This document shows, piece after piece, positions 8,590 to 17,160 of a stretch of 64,000 bases of DNA. Position numbers and translations under genes: made by a program. The stretch is from assembly GCA_947475245.1 (NCBI GenBank), contig CANJLW010000001.1, positions 100,025 to 164,024 on the forward strand, given 5' to 3'. Under the pieces are notes generated by a model, which was given only the letters and a program-made list of their open reading frames with translations, searched no databases and was not told the origin of the DNA. This stretch comes from Acetobacteraceae bacterium (lineage in GTDB: Bacteria > Pseudomonadota > Alphaproteobacteria > Acetobacterales > Acetobacteraceae). Position 1 is the first letter of the stretch, and each line of letters starts with the position of its first letter.

Positions 8590-9642
8590 TCAAATTCGCC
8601 GACGCCAGAGATCCAGCAAGGACCGGAGTCCGACGACGGATACCCGCGGTCCGGCTTCGATCCAGTGCAGATCCGTCGCGCCGTCCGACAGGACTCGCTT
8701 ATAGCGATCGTCTCCGGCCAGGAAATCGTAGCAATCGACTCCGTCTTTCAACAGGTAATCCATCGCAAGCCGGTGACTGGTCATCCCCGGCTTGCGGCGC
8801 GACTCCGGCCCCGGGTAGGCAAAGCCGCTTTGATAGGCCAGCGACCGGCCGCGAAAGCGGAAGTTGTAAAGAATGCCGACAAGAACGGGGCCGGCGGCGA
8901 CGCGGAACAGATCGATCTCCCCACGCTTCATGCCGCGATCGATCAAGGCGTGGTGAAATCGTCCAAAAAATGGCTCCGCAAAGCACCCCGGCGCGCCGCG
9001 CGCCTGCCATGTAGCCTGATGCAACGGCACCATCGACTCCAGAAACGCGTGCGCCTGTTCAACCGTGGCGGCCCGCTCGATCGACAACGTGCCCGACTCG
9101 GCATAGGCGCGATCGGACCGTCTGATCTGCTGACGGGTGTTGGCGCCGAGATGCGCCAGGATATCGTCGCCCGCCGCACGGATCGCGGCCAGATCGGCAT
9201 AGGGCGCTCGGCGCGACTGTTCCACCCGGACGACGCCGAACGCGGCCTGTGCCGCAGCCAGAGTCGAGTCGTCGATGCCGCTCATGACCGTCGGTCGGCG
9301 CAGGGACGCCAGACAGGCGCGGGTCAGCGTCGCTTCCCGTCCGGCCACCGTCAGCAAACCGTTGTACTCTATATAGGGACGATCGAGAGACGGCTGGCCT
9401 GCCTCGCCCAGATACAGAATCTGCCCCATCCGGCTGCGACGGCGATTGAACAGCCCGAGGGCAACGGCCCGCCCATCTTCGCGCGCCTCGACCAACACGG
9501 GATCGGTGAAGCGTTCCTCCGCCAGGCACCCCATCCACGTCCAACTTTGGAAGAACGACGGTTCGGCGCGGGTTTCCAACTCCCGCCAGCGCCGCCCCAA
9601 CGCCGCGAAGTCGGTCACCCCGGAGACGACGATCTGGGTCAC
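8590..9642 (-). CDS. FemAB/GNAT-like acyltransferase (BioF2/CelD-like)
   Basis: About 350 residues, of the same broad class as the gene at 4656. It shows an N-terminal FFQSWTWMGCL, the mid-protein THx-like LGANTRQQIRRSDRAY, a FRFRGRSLAYQSGF beta hairpin and a C-terminal YDFLAGDDRYKR, all typical of acetyltransferase-6/CelD-type proteins of polysaccharide loci. The preferred start is GTG at 9642, because it forms a 4-base GTGA overlap with the stop of the upstream glycosyltransferase; a GTG at 9666 is possible. Likely co-transcribed with the glycosyltransferase. The acyl donor and acceptor are unknown. Confidence 0.82.
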   Translation of the reverse strand: MTQIVVSGVTDFAALGRRWRELETRAEPSFFQSWTWMGCLAEERFTDPVLVEAREDGRAVALGLFNRRRSRMGQILYLGEAGQPSLDRPYIEYNGLLTVAGREATLTRACLASLRRPTVMSGIDDSTLAAAQAAFGVVRVEQSRRAPYADLAAIRAAGDDILAHLGANTRQQIRRSDRAYAESGTLSIERAATVEQAHAFLESMVPLHQATWQARGAPGCFAEPFFGRFHHALIDRGMKRGEIDLFRVAAGPVLVGILYNFRFRGRSLAYQSGFAYPGPESRRKPGMTSHRLAMDYLLKDGVDCYDFLAGDDRYKRVLSDGATDLHWIEAGPRVSVVGLRSLLDLWRRRI

Positions 9643-10712
9643 GCGGGGAGCGACGCTCCGCTCCACAACGCATGCCAGGCAGCGAACATCTTGGCCTGAT
9701 CGAAATCACGCCGAGCCTTGGCGAGGTTGGCGGTGCCGATGCGGTGGCGGAGCGTGGGATCGTCGAGCAGGCTCGTCAGGGAACGGGTCAGCGCCGAGTC
9801 GTCCTTGGGGCCCACAAAGGGGGCGTTTTCCTCACTGAGCATCGCGCGGACATCGCCGACATCGGTTGTCGCGACGGCAAGGCTGCTGGCCATCGCCTCG
9901 ATGACCGAAAGCGGCATCTGCTCTGTGTCCGATGACAGCGCGAACAGGTCGAAGTCGCGATACAGAGCCGGGATGTCGTCGCGATGCCCGGAGAACAGCA
10001 CCCGATCGGCGACCCCCAGAGTCCGTGCCAGGTCTTCCAGCCCCGGTCGTTCCGCGCCGTCGCCCACGATCGTCAGGCGAACCGGGCGATCGATGGCGGC
10101 GAAGGCGCGCAGCAGGCGCGGCAGGTTCTTCTCCGCCCGCAGGGCCGCGATGGTGCCGATGACCGGCGGATTGCCGGGCACGCGGTCCGGCATGGCGAAG
10201 CGGTCGAGGTCGATGCCGTTGGGGACATACCGCACCCGCTTCGGCGACAGCTTCCAGATGTCGGACGCGATCCGCACCAACGTGCGAGAGGGCAGCACGA
10301 CAAGGCTGCCGGCCAACGCCAGGCGGCGCATCCAGACGCGGCGGGGAATTTGCGTCTCCCGCTCCTCCGGCCCGAAGCCGTCGACGACATGGATGTGGCG
10401 GCAGACCGGCAGCAGGTTGGCCAGCGCGAATTCGATGGAACCCCAGTTGCCGGTGACCAGAACATCGGGCTTCCAGGTTTTCAGCAAGGCGCGGAAACGC
10501 AGCGCGTTCGACAGCATCGCGCCCTTTGGCGCCGCGACGGTCGGAAAGGTTACATTCAGGTCGGGGCGCAGGCGCGTTCGGCAGGAAAGATCGCCGTCGA
10601 GGGAGACGACGATATGGCGGAACTCCGGGCCGAAATGGTTGGCCAGGGCGGCGAAGCGCACCTGCGCGCCGCCGATGGCGAAGGTGGGAAAGACATGGAC
10701 AACCAGTTTCAC
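9639..10712 (-). CDS. Glycosyltransferase family 4 protein (GT-B fold)
   Basis: Transfers a sugar from a nucleotide donor to an acceptor in surface glycan assembly (family knowledge). It shows the N-terminal acceptor domain start VVHVFPTFAIGGAQ, the hinge VRYVPNGIDLDRF, the donor-domain GTIAALRAEKNLPRLL, the VGDG turn, and the retaining-GT4 signature in the TEQMPLSVIEAMA segment. The start is uncertain. A GTG at 10712 places the Rossmann strand at the N-terminus as usual for the family; a TTG at 10763 would add 17 residues and abut the divergent beta-helix gene. The stop overlaps the next gene's GTG by four bases. The sugar is not predictable. Confidence 0.88.
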   Translation of the reverse strand: MKLVVHVFPTFAIGGAQVRFAALANHFGPEFRHIVVSLDGDLSCRTRLRPDLNVTFPTVAAPKGAMLSNALRFRALLKTWKPDVLVTGNWGSIEFALANLLPVCRHIHVVDGFGPEERETQIPRRVWMRRLALAGSLVVLPSRTLVRIASDIWKLSPKRVRYVPNGIDLDRFAMPDRVPGNPPVIGTIAALRAEKNLPRLLRAFAAIDRPVRLTIVGDGAERPGLEDLARTLGVADRVLFSGHRDDIPALYRDFDLFALSSDTEQMPLSVIEAMASSLAVATTDVGDVRAMLSEENAPFVGPKDDSALTRSLTSLLDDPTLRHRIGTANLAKARRDFDQAKMFAAWHALWSGASLPA

Positions 10713-10762
10713 CGTGCTTCGCGCCTTGACTGCGGACAGGATTTTTGACGAATGCTTGTTCA

Positions 10763-11770
10763 ATGACCCATGCCTGCTCCGCCAGCCTATGGCATAGCGC
10801 AGTCTCTTTCAGCGCCGCAACGCTCGCGCGTTTCGCGATCGCGCTGTGGGCATGCTGTTTCGCGCCGGCGGCGATGGGCAAAATGATCGAAGTCGGGCCG
10901 CAAAGGTTCCTGCGCATACCCAGCCAGGCGGCCGTGGTGGCGCAACCCGGCGACACGGTTGTGATCGATCGCGGCACGTACGCCGATTGCGCGGTCTGGC
11001 GCACATCGAACCTGGTCATCGAGGCGCGGGAGCCTGGTGTCACGCTGACCGGCAAGACCTGCGAGGATCGGGGGATCTTCATCATCCACGGGCACAACGT
11101 GACGGTGCGCGGGATCACCTTCGCCGACGCGCGCGTGAAGTGGCGCAACGGCGCGGGGATCCGCGCCTTCGGCAATCACCTGACGGTGGAGGACAGCCGG
11201 TTTCTGCGGAACGAGAACGGTATCCTGGTCGGTGGCAGCGCGGACAGCGTCGTTGTGGTCAGCAACAGCGAATTCATCGGCAATGGCTCCTGCGAGGGCC
11301 TCTGCGCGCACGGGCTGTACGCGGGTGCGCCGATACGGCTGTTACGTGTCACCGGATGTCGGTTCTTCGATACGCGGATCGCGCATCACATCAAGTCACG
11401 GGCACGGAACACGATTATCGAGGACACGCGGATCGAGGACGGCGCGGACGGCACCGCCAGTTATTTGATCGAACTGCCGAACGGCGGTAACGGACTGATC
11501 ATGAACAACATATTGCAGAAGGGGCGGCGCAGCGACAATCGCGCGGTGGCGATCTCGATTGGGGTGGAGGGCGTGACCAACCCCACCGATACGTTGATCC
11601 TGCGCGATAACGGCTTCGTCAGCGATCTGACGGAGCCGACGCTGTTCGTGCGCAACAGTTCGACGGCCGCCGTTCAACTCATCGGCAACCGCTTCACCGG
11701 CAATATCGTGCCGCTCGGCCGCCCCGCGACCGCCGATACACCACCGGCGGCCGCCAGACCGGCTCAGTAG
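10763..11770 (+). CDS. Secreted right-handed parallel beta-helix protein
   Basis: About 335 residues, with a hydrophobic N-terminal signal (ARFAIALWACCFAPAA) and then successive short beta-coil repeats typical of pectate-lyase-like beta-helices: NVTVRGITF, NHLTVEDSRF, VVVVSNSEFIGN, LLRVTGCRFFDT and NTIIEDTRI. Such proteins bind or cleave extracellular polysaccharides; catalytic residues cannot be assigned by eye. The ATG at 10763 is preferred over an in-frame TTG at 10745. The gene diverges from the glycosyltransferase, leaving at most about 50 bases between starts, and its stop overlaps the convergent dehydrogenase gene by seven bases. It probably acts on, or protects, the polymer made by the neighbouring genes (inference). 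Confidence 0.82.
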   Translation: MTHACSASLWHSAVSFSAATLARFAIALWACCFAPAAMGKMIEVGPQRFLRIPSQAAVVAQPGDTVVIDRGTYADCAVWRTSNLVIEAREPGVTLTGKTCEDRGIFIIHGHNVTVRGITFADARVKWRNGAGIRAFGNHLTVEDSRFLRNENGILVGGSADSVVVVSNSEFIGNGSCEGLCAHGLYAGAPIRLLRVTGCRFFDTRIAHHIKSRARNTIIEDTRIEDGADGTASYLIELPNGGNGLIMNNILQKGRRSDNRAVAISIGVEGVTNPTDTLILRDNGFVSDLTEPTLFVRNSSTAAVQLIGNRFTGNIVPLGRPATADTPPAAARPAQ

Positions 11771-12774
11771 CTGTCGGACGGGATCACGTTTTGCGGCCTG
11801 GGGCCGAGCAGGGCGGCGCGCATCGTTTCGGCGGATTTGGAGCGGATGTCGTCCCAGGCCTGCGGCGTATAGAACGCGGAGTGCGGGGTGATGATCAGCC
11901 GCCCGATGGTCCAGGGTTCTTTCGCGCGATAGGCGCGCATCAGTTCCGGGACGGGTTCCACGGGCGGTTCGACCGGTACGACGTCGATGCCGACGCCGGA
12001 CAGGTGGCCGGACTTCAGCGCGTCGGCCAAGGCGTCGATGTCGACGATCGGTCCGCGCGCGGTGTTGATCACCACGCCGCCCTTGGGCAGCAGCGCCAAC
12101 TCACGCGCGCCGATCAGGTTGCGGGTTTCCGGTGTCAGCGGCACGTGGATCGACAATGTGTCAGTCTGCGCCAGCAGCGCATCGAGCGTCGGGGCGCGTT
12201 CGATCCCCAGGCCAAGTTCGACGCCGTTCGGCAGGTTGGGATCGAAGAACACGACCCGGAAGCCGAACGCCTTGGCGCGCAGCGCGACGGCGGTGGCGAT
12301 GCGGCCCATGCCGACGATGCCGAACGTCTGAACGCCGGAGCGCTTCAGAAGCGGGTCGTTGATATAGCGCCAGGGCGCGGGAGGATCGGCGCGCTGCGCC
12401 TCCAGATGCAGCAACAATCCGCGGCGCAAGGCCAAAGCGAGCGACATCGCGTGATCGGCGACTTCGGTCGTGCCATAATCCGGCACATTCAGGATCATGA
12501 TCTGGCGAGCGGCGGCGGCGACGCGGTCCAGATTGTCGTAGCCGACACCCATGCGGCAGATCGCGCGCAGCTTGGGGAAGCGTTCCAGGTCCTTGGCGGT
12601 CACCTTGAAGCGCAGGATCATCAATCCTTCGGCCGCGGCGCAGTCCTCATCCGACAGGTCGGCCAGAGAGTTCGACGATTGCGGCACGATCAGCCGCACG
12701 TCCGGACCGTAGATGCGTCGTTCAACACTGTCGTCGGGGTAGTTGTTCTCGGAATACAGGACGGTGACGGTCAT
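11764..12774 (-). CDS. D-2-hydroxyacid dehydrogenase (CtBP/phosphoglycerate dehydrogenase-like)
   Basis: A 336-residue NAD-dependent D-isomer-specific 2-hydroxyacid dehydrogenase. The NAD-binding motif is GIVGMGRIATAVA, followed by an acidic residue after VVFFDP. The catalytic Arg is in NTARGPIVD and the catalytic His in ITPHSAFYT, with Glu between them (DVVPVEPP). NVPDYGTTEVADHAM resembles C-terminal-binding-protein-like bacterial enzymes. Family role: reversible oxidation of D-2-hydroxyacids to 2-ketoacids. It lies downstream of the M24 protein and an LLM oxidoreductase on the same strand, suggesting a catabolic operon whose substrate is not evident. Confidence 0.88.
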   Translation of the reverse strand: MTVTVLYSENNYPDDSVERRIYGPDVRLIVPQSSNSLADLSDEDCAAAEGLMILRFKVTAKDLERFPKLRAICRMGVGYDNLDRVAAAARQIMILNVPDYGTTEVADHAMSLALALRRGLLLHLEAQRADPPAPWRYINDPLLKRSGVQTFGIVGMGRIATAVALRAKAFGFRVVFFDPNLPNGVELGLGIERAPTLDALLAQTDTLSIHVPLTPETRNLIGARELALLPKGGVVINTARGPIVDIDALADALKSGHLSGVGIDVVPVEPPVEPVPELMRAYRAKEPWTIGRLIITPHSAFYTPQAWDDIRSKSAETMRAALLGPRPQNVIPSDSY

Positions 12775-12865
12775 GGGCGCGGTTTCCTCATGGGCCGGAT
12801 CGGATCGTTTGGCGTCCGCCGGCGGGTGGTCGTGGGTACTCCCGGGGCGAAGGCGCTGTCCAGTG

Positions 12866-14026
12866 TCAGGTGGGCACCACGATCAGATCGAGCGGGTAGC
12901 GTGACAGCAATTCCGCCCCGGTGTCGGTGATCAGGACGTTGTCGATAATGCGCGCGCCCAGGCGTTCTTCCGGCACGAACACCGGCGGTTCGACCGACAC
13001 GACCATTCCCGTGCGCAGGATATCGCGGCTGCCGCCGTACATGTTCAGCGGTTCCCCCCAAGCGGGCGCGACTCCGGCACCGATGGAATAGCCGGTGGTG
13101 TGGATGCGGTAGCGATCCATCCCGGCCTGGGCGATCACGCGTTTTGCCGCTTCGTGCGGGACGATCGCCGGAACGCCGTCGCGCATTTCGCCGAGACAGG
13201 CATCGAAGGCGGCGCGCGCGATATCGTACAGATCGCGGACGCGAGAGGAGGGCGGGCCGAGATTGAACTGCCGTCCGATCGTCTTGGTGTAGCGCTTGAA
13301 CGCGGCCCCGAATTCGACATTCCCGGGATCGCCGATGCGCATGCGCCGTTGCGTCGGCGCGCCATGGGAGAACCCGCAGCGTTCTCCGGTAACGAGGTTC
13401 ATCACGCTGGCGGGCAGGGAGCTGCCCGATGACAGCAGGGAATGATAGACGTCGGCGGCGATTTCCAGCTCGCTGCGGCCTTCGGCGACGGCACCGATGC
13501 AGGCTTCCATGGCCCGATCGGCGATGCGCGCGGATTCACGCACCAGCGCAATCTCCGCCGGTGATTTCACCTGCTTAAGATCGGCGATCAGGTTCGACGG
13601 TTCGGCGACCAGGGAGTCGCCGAGCATGGTGCGCAGGCGGGTGTAGTGGTGGGGGTGGAGGTAGTATGGCGGGGTTTCCAGCCCGATCCGGGTTCCCGGC
13701 AGACCGAGGCGACGAATAAGGCGATCGAAAGCCTCCAACGGGTTTTCCGGTTCGGCGCCGCCCCAACCGATGGTTTCGTCGGCGAGGGTGTCCTCCACGA
13801 ATTCGCACCGCTCTGACTCACGCGTGAACATGATCAGTGGCGCGGCATGGGCGGAAACCAGTAGGCATTGAAAGGCCTGATAGCTTTTGGTTTCCGCGCC
13901 GATCAGCCAGTGCATCGACATCGGGTGAATGACCAGCAGCCAGTCAAGCTCGGCGGTGCCGATCGCCTGCCGGGTTCTGCGGACCCGATCGGCGAACTCA
14001 TGCTCCGAGAAATCGTGTCGCGACAT
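12866..14026 (-). CDS. M24 family (creatinase/Xaa-Pro peptidase fold) protein with altered metal site
   Basis: A 386-residue two-domain protein with a creatinase N-terminal domain (about 1-150) and a pita-bread C-terminal domain (about 155-386). Some family positions are kept: H221 (GFSHGAP), H309 (IHTTGYSIG) and E346 (VSVEPPVF). The usual metal ligands are not: the first Asp is E238 (NVEFGA), the second Asp is K248 (YTKTIGR), and the final Glu is I361 (ARIIDNVL). This pattern suits metal-independent C-N hydrolases such as creatinase or ectoine-hydrolase relatives better than a true aminopeptidase. The ATG overlaps the upstream LLM stop by one base (TGATG at 14028-14024). Confidence 0.85.
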   Translation of the reverse strand: MSRHDFSEHEFADRVRRTRQAIGTAELDWLLVIHPMSMHWLIGAETKSYQAFQCLLVSAHAAPLIMFTRESERCEFVEDTLADETIGWGGAEPENPLEAFDRLIRRLGLPGTRIGLETPPYYLHPHHYTRLRTMLGDSLVAEPSNLIADLKQVKSPAEIALVRESARIADRAMEACIGAVAEGRSELEIAADVYHSLLSSGSSLPASVMNLVTGERCGFSHGAPTQRRMRIGDPGNVEFGAAFKRYTKTIGRQFNLGPPSSRVRDLYDIARAAFDACLGEMRDGVPAIVPHEAAKRVIAQAGMDRYRIHTTGYSIGAGVAPAWGEPLNMYGGSRDILRTGMVVSVEPPVFVPEERLGARIIDNVLITDTGAELLSRYPLDLIVVPT

Positions 14027-15087
14027 CAGTCCGCGAACCGGGGCATGACTTTCTCGCCGATCAACTCGATCGAGCGCAGAACCTGGTCGTGCGTCGTGCG
14101 GCCGATCTGGAACATGAAGATCATCTGATCCAGCCCGGCTTTGGCCCAGCGTTCCACCTGACGGCAAACGGAATCGGCATTGCCGCCGATCGCCATGCCG
14201 GAATCGATCATGTCGTCGTCGCTGTAAGCGGCCATGCGCGCCTTGATCGCGGCGACGCCTTCCGAGGAACCGAAGCGGACCTTGTTCAGCTCCGCATCGT
14301 TGTCGCCATAATAGAAGCGTGCCGCGGCGCAGCCGATTTTCTTGCCCGCAGCGTCGTCGTCGTGCACGCAACCGACGGCGAAGGCACCGACCTGGTTGTT
14401 GATGAAGCGGCCGACCGGGTTGGCGGTGCGGATCGCGGCGCGGTAGGCGTCGACATGCGGCTTGACCTGTTCGGGCGTGTAGCGCGTGACGCCCAGCACG
14501 CCGACCCCGGCGGCACCGGCGCGTTCGAAGGTTTCCAGATTCGACGCAGCATACCACAGCGGCGGATGCGGGCGCTGCACGACGCGCGGCACGACCTGAC
14601 GCGCGGGCAGGTCGAAGTGCTTGCCTTTGTATCCCGGGAAGTGCTCCTGCTCCATCATCTGCACCACGGCTTCGAGCGCTTCGCGCCCGACTTCGCGCGC
14701 GTGGTCGGGATCGGAGTTGAACCCCAGGCCTTCGACAACATAGGGGGCCGTGCCGCGGCCGGCGCCGAATTCACACCGCCCGTTGGACAGCACATCGAGC
14801 GTGGCGACCCGTTCGGCGATCATGAACGGGTTGTGGCAGGGCATCAGGATGACGGCGAAGCCCAGGCGAATGACCTTGGTGCGTTGCGACAGCGCGGCCA
14901 ACACCATTTCGGGCGCTGGGCAGTGGCCGATTTCGGCGAAGAAGTGTTGCTCGGTGATCCAGAAATGGCTGAACCCGGCGTTTTCCGCCGCGACCGCATG
15001 TTCGAGGTTCTGCCAGTAGGTGATGCGCTCGCTCATGTCGTCCCAGGGCTTGGATACCTGGACCTGGGTCAGCAATCCGAATTTCAT
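14026..15087 (-). CDS. LLM-class flavin-dependent oxidoreductase
   Basis: A 353-residue bacterial-luciferase-like TIM-barrel monooxygenase. The N-terminus MKFGLLTQ, the FSHFWITEQHFF segment, VILMPCHNPFMIAERVATLDVLSNGRCEFGAGRG and the late AKAGLDQMIFM segment match the family. It uses reduced FMN supplied by a separate reductase (family knowledge); no reductase is nearby. It is the first gene of a minus-strand set with the M24 protein (one-base overlap) and D-2-hydroxyacid dehydrogenase. The LysR gene diverges from it. The substrate is unknown. Confidence 0.9.
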   Translation of the reverse strand: MKFGLLTQVQVSKPWDDMSERITYWQNLEHAVAAENAGFSHFWITEQHFFAEIGHCPAPEMVLAALSQRTKVIRLGFAVILMPCHNPFMIAERVATLDVLSNGRCEFGAGRGTAPYVVEGLGFNSDPDHAREVGREALEAVVQMMEQEHFPGYKGKHFDLPARQVVPRVVQRPHPPLWYAASNLETFERAGAAGVGVLGVTRYTPEQVKPHVDAYRAAIRTANPVGRFINNQVGAFAVGCVHDDDAAGKKIGCAAARFYYGDNDAELNKVRFGSSEGVAAIKARMAAYSDDDMIDSGMAIGGNADSVCRQVERWAKAGLDQMIFMFQIGRTTHDQVLRSIELIGEKVMPRFAD

Positions 15088-15192
15088 GGTGTCAATCTCC
15101 GCCGATCCGTCACGCTATGTCTTCGTTCGACTTGCGTCCAAGGCATAACGTGCATAGGGGATATTACCGAATCGTCAGATCGCGGAGGCGGC
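15088..15192. promoter_or_regulatory. Divergent promoter region between LLM oxidoreductase and LysR genes
   Basis: 105 bases separate the start of the LLM gene from the GTG of the LysR regulator. LysR-type regulators usually bind such intergenic regions and control the divergent gene. A locally A/T-richer stretch around 15143-15176 is the likely binding/promoter zone. I could not assign an unambiguous T-N11-A operator. Confidence 0.45.
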
Positions 15193-16092
15193 GTGGATAT
15201 CCGGGCACTGCGCTATTTTCAGACGGTGGCGGAGTGCGGCAGCTACAGCCGCGGCGCGGAAATGTTGCGGATTTCGCAGCCTGCGGTCAGTCGGCGGATC
15301 GCCAATCTGGAACAGGATTTGGGCGTCGCGCTTTTTCACCGTCACGGGCATGGGGTGAACCTGACGGAGGCCGGGCAGGCGCTGTTGGCGCGCAGCCAGG
15401 AAGTGTTGCGCACGCTGGAACAAGCGCGCGCCGAAATTCGGTCCACGCGGTTCGGGCCGTCGGGGGTGATTACCTTCGCGGTGCCGCCCGCGGCGGCCTG
15501 GTTTCTTGTGCCGCCCTTGGTGCGCCGCTTCGGAGTGACCCACCCGAACGTCTTCCTGCGCGTCGTCGGCGGGTTTTCCAGCCATATTCACGAATGGCTG
15601 GTGCGCGGACAGGCCGACATCGCCTGCCTGCACGATCCTCTGCCGCAAAAGGGTTTTGAGATCACGCCGTTGATGGAAGAAGAGGTCTTTCTCGTCGGCA
15701 AGGCCGGCACCGCCCCGTTCCGCGGTACAACGATCGGGATCGCGGACCTGGCGGAAGTGCCGCTGCTGCTGCCGAGCAGACCGAATGCGTCGCGAAGGCT
15801 GCTGGATGGATGGGCAGCGCGGACAGGTGTGACGTTGAACATCCGGGCGGAGGTGGACGATCATACCATCATCCGGGCGCTGATCCGCGACGGCATTGGG
15901 TTCAGCCTGCTCACTCGCGGCGCATTCGACGCCGATCTGGGCGCCGCCGCCGTGCAGGCCTGGCGGTTTGAGCCGCGAGCCTATTGGCCGCTGGCGGCAA
16001 TCCGGGCGGCGGACCGGGCGCGCACGCCAATTCTGGAGGCGTTTCACACCGCCTTATGTGAGGTTGCGCGCGAGGTGCGGAGCGGCGGTTAG
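15193..16092 (+). CDS. LysR-family transcriptional regulator
   Basis: A 299-residue regulator with an N-terminal winged helix-turn-helix (residues 1-60: DIRALRYFQTVAECGSYSRGA, then LRISQPAVSRRIANLE) and a C-terminal periplasmic-binding-like effector domain (about 90-295). The start is GTG at 15193 with GGAGG at 15184-15188. The open frame continues far upstream, but that part is antisense to the LLM gene. It is placed to control the divergent LLM / M24 / D-2-hydroxyacid dehydrogenase genes, with the effector presumably a pathway intermediate. The stop overlaps the convergent kinase gene by four bases. Confidence 0.9.
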   Translation: MDIRALRYFQTVAECGSYSRGAEMLRISQPAVSRRIANLEQDLGVALFHRHGHGVNLTEAGQALLARSQEVLRTLEQARAEIRSTRFGPSGVITFAVPPAAAWFLVPPLVRRFGVTHPNVFLRVVGGFSSHIHEWLVRGQADIACLHDPLPQKGFEITPLMEEEVFLVGKAGTAPFRGTTIGIADLAEVPLLLPSRPNASRRLLDGWAARTGVTLNIRAEVDDHTIIRALIRDGIGFSLLTRGAFDADLGAAAVQAWRFEPRAYWPLAAIRAADRARTPILEAFHTALCEVAREVRSGG

Positions 16093-17138
16093 ACGGTCCA
16101 GGTCTCCGCGCCTTCCGAGGTCAGGTGCACGCCGGTCGCGACGGCTCCGGCACTGTTCAACGCGCGGATCACGCTGATGCGCCGGTGCGGCGGCACGATG
16201 AACATCATGAAGCCGCCGCCGCCGGCACCGGACACCTTGCCGCCGATTGCGCCGTTGGCGGTCGCGCATTCGAACAGGCTTTCGATCAGGCCGGTGCTGA
16301 TGCCCGCCGCGGTCTGCTTCTTCGCCTCCCAGGAGCGGTTGAGGATGCGGGCCATACGGGTGATCTCTCCACGCAGCAGCGCATCTTTCATCTCGATGGC
16401 GTCGTGCTTCATCTGATGCAGGTTGTCGATGGCGTTCGCGGCGGGCCCCGAGGTCGGGCCGCTCATGCGGCGTTGTTGTTCGGCGATGATTTCGTCGGAT
16501 CGGCGGGAAACGCCGGTGAAGCAGATTACCATCGAGGTTTCTAGTTCGTTGAGGATGGACTGGCGTACGCGCAGCGGGTTCACGATCACGCGATCGTTGG
16601 CGTGAAATTCGATGAAGTTGGTGCCGCCGAAGGTCGCGGCGTACTGATCCTGTTTCCCACCCGCGAGGTTCAGGTCGATCCGTTCGATCTCGAACGCCGT
16701 ATGGGCAACGTCGTAGGGACCAAGCGGTGCCGACAGACGGGTGGTGAAGGCCTCTACAAGGGCGACGACGAGGGCAGAAGACGATCCGAGGCCGGAGCCG
16801 GGCGGCGCGTCGACATACGAAGTAAGGCGCATGGGAAACAGCCGGCCGCCATTGTACTGCGTGATCATGCGACGCGTGACCCCGGCGTGCAGACCGAGGC
16901 GCGCCTCGTCCAACGCCGCGAGGTCGGCGGGGAAGCTTTCTTCCACGTCCAGATCGGGGGCGACGAAATGGACGCGCCCATCATCGGACGGTTCGATGAA
17001 CGCGTAGGCATAGCGGTCGATCGTGGTGTTCAGAACGGCTCCGCCGAACTGGTCGCAGTACGGGCTGAGATCGGTGCCGCCGCCGGCAAGGCCGAGGCGA
17101 AGGGGAACGCGGGCACGAACCGTGACGGAGCCAGTCAA
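16089..17138 (-). CDS. hddA: GHMP-family sugar kinase, D-glycero-D-manno-heptose 7-phosphate kinase type
   Basis: A 349-residue GHMP kinase: motif 1 at residues 12-23 (PLRLGLAGGGTD), the phosphate-binding motif at 112-122 (PPGSGLGSSSA) and motif 3 SGAGGGGFMMF near the C-terminus. The AGGGTDLSPYCDQFGGAVLNT opening and LAGGKQDQYAATFGG are typical of heptose kinases (HddA), which phosphorylate D-glycero-D-manno-heptose 7-phosphate at C1. The assignment is strengthened by the gene transcribed just before it, an HddC-GmhB fusion (22-base gap). Related fucose kinases are the main alternative. Confidence 0.82.
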   Translation of the reverse strand: MTGSVTVRARVPLRLGLAGGGTDLSPYCDQFGGAVLNTTIDRYAYAFIEPSDDGRVHFVAPDLDVEESFPADLAALDEARLGLHAGVTRRMITQYNGGRLFPMRLTSYVDAPPGSGLGSSSALVVALVEAFTTRLSAPLGPYDVAHTAFEIERIDLNLAGGKQDQYAATFGGTNFIEFHANDRVIVNPLRVRQSILNELETSMVICFTGVSRRSDEIIAEQQRRMSGPTSGPAANAIDNLHQMKHDAIEMKDALLRGEITRMARILNRSWEAKKQTAAGISTGLIESLFECATANGAIGGKVSGAGGGGFMMFIVPPHRRISVIRALNSAGAVATGVHLTSEGAETWTV

Positions 17139-17160
17139 AGCGGCAATCTCCTGGGTGGGA

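Noticed and set aside
14089-15192. Long upstream extension of the LysR frame
   Set aside because: It is antisense to the LLM gene and has no family similarity. The LysR helix-turn-helix begins at GTG 15193 with a GGAGG site.
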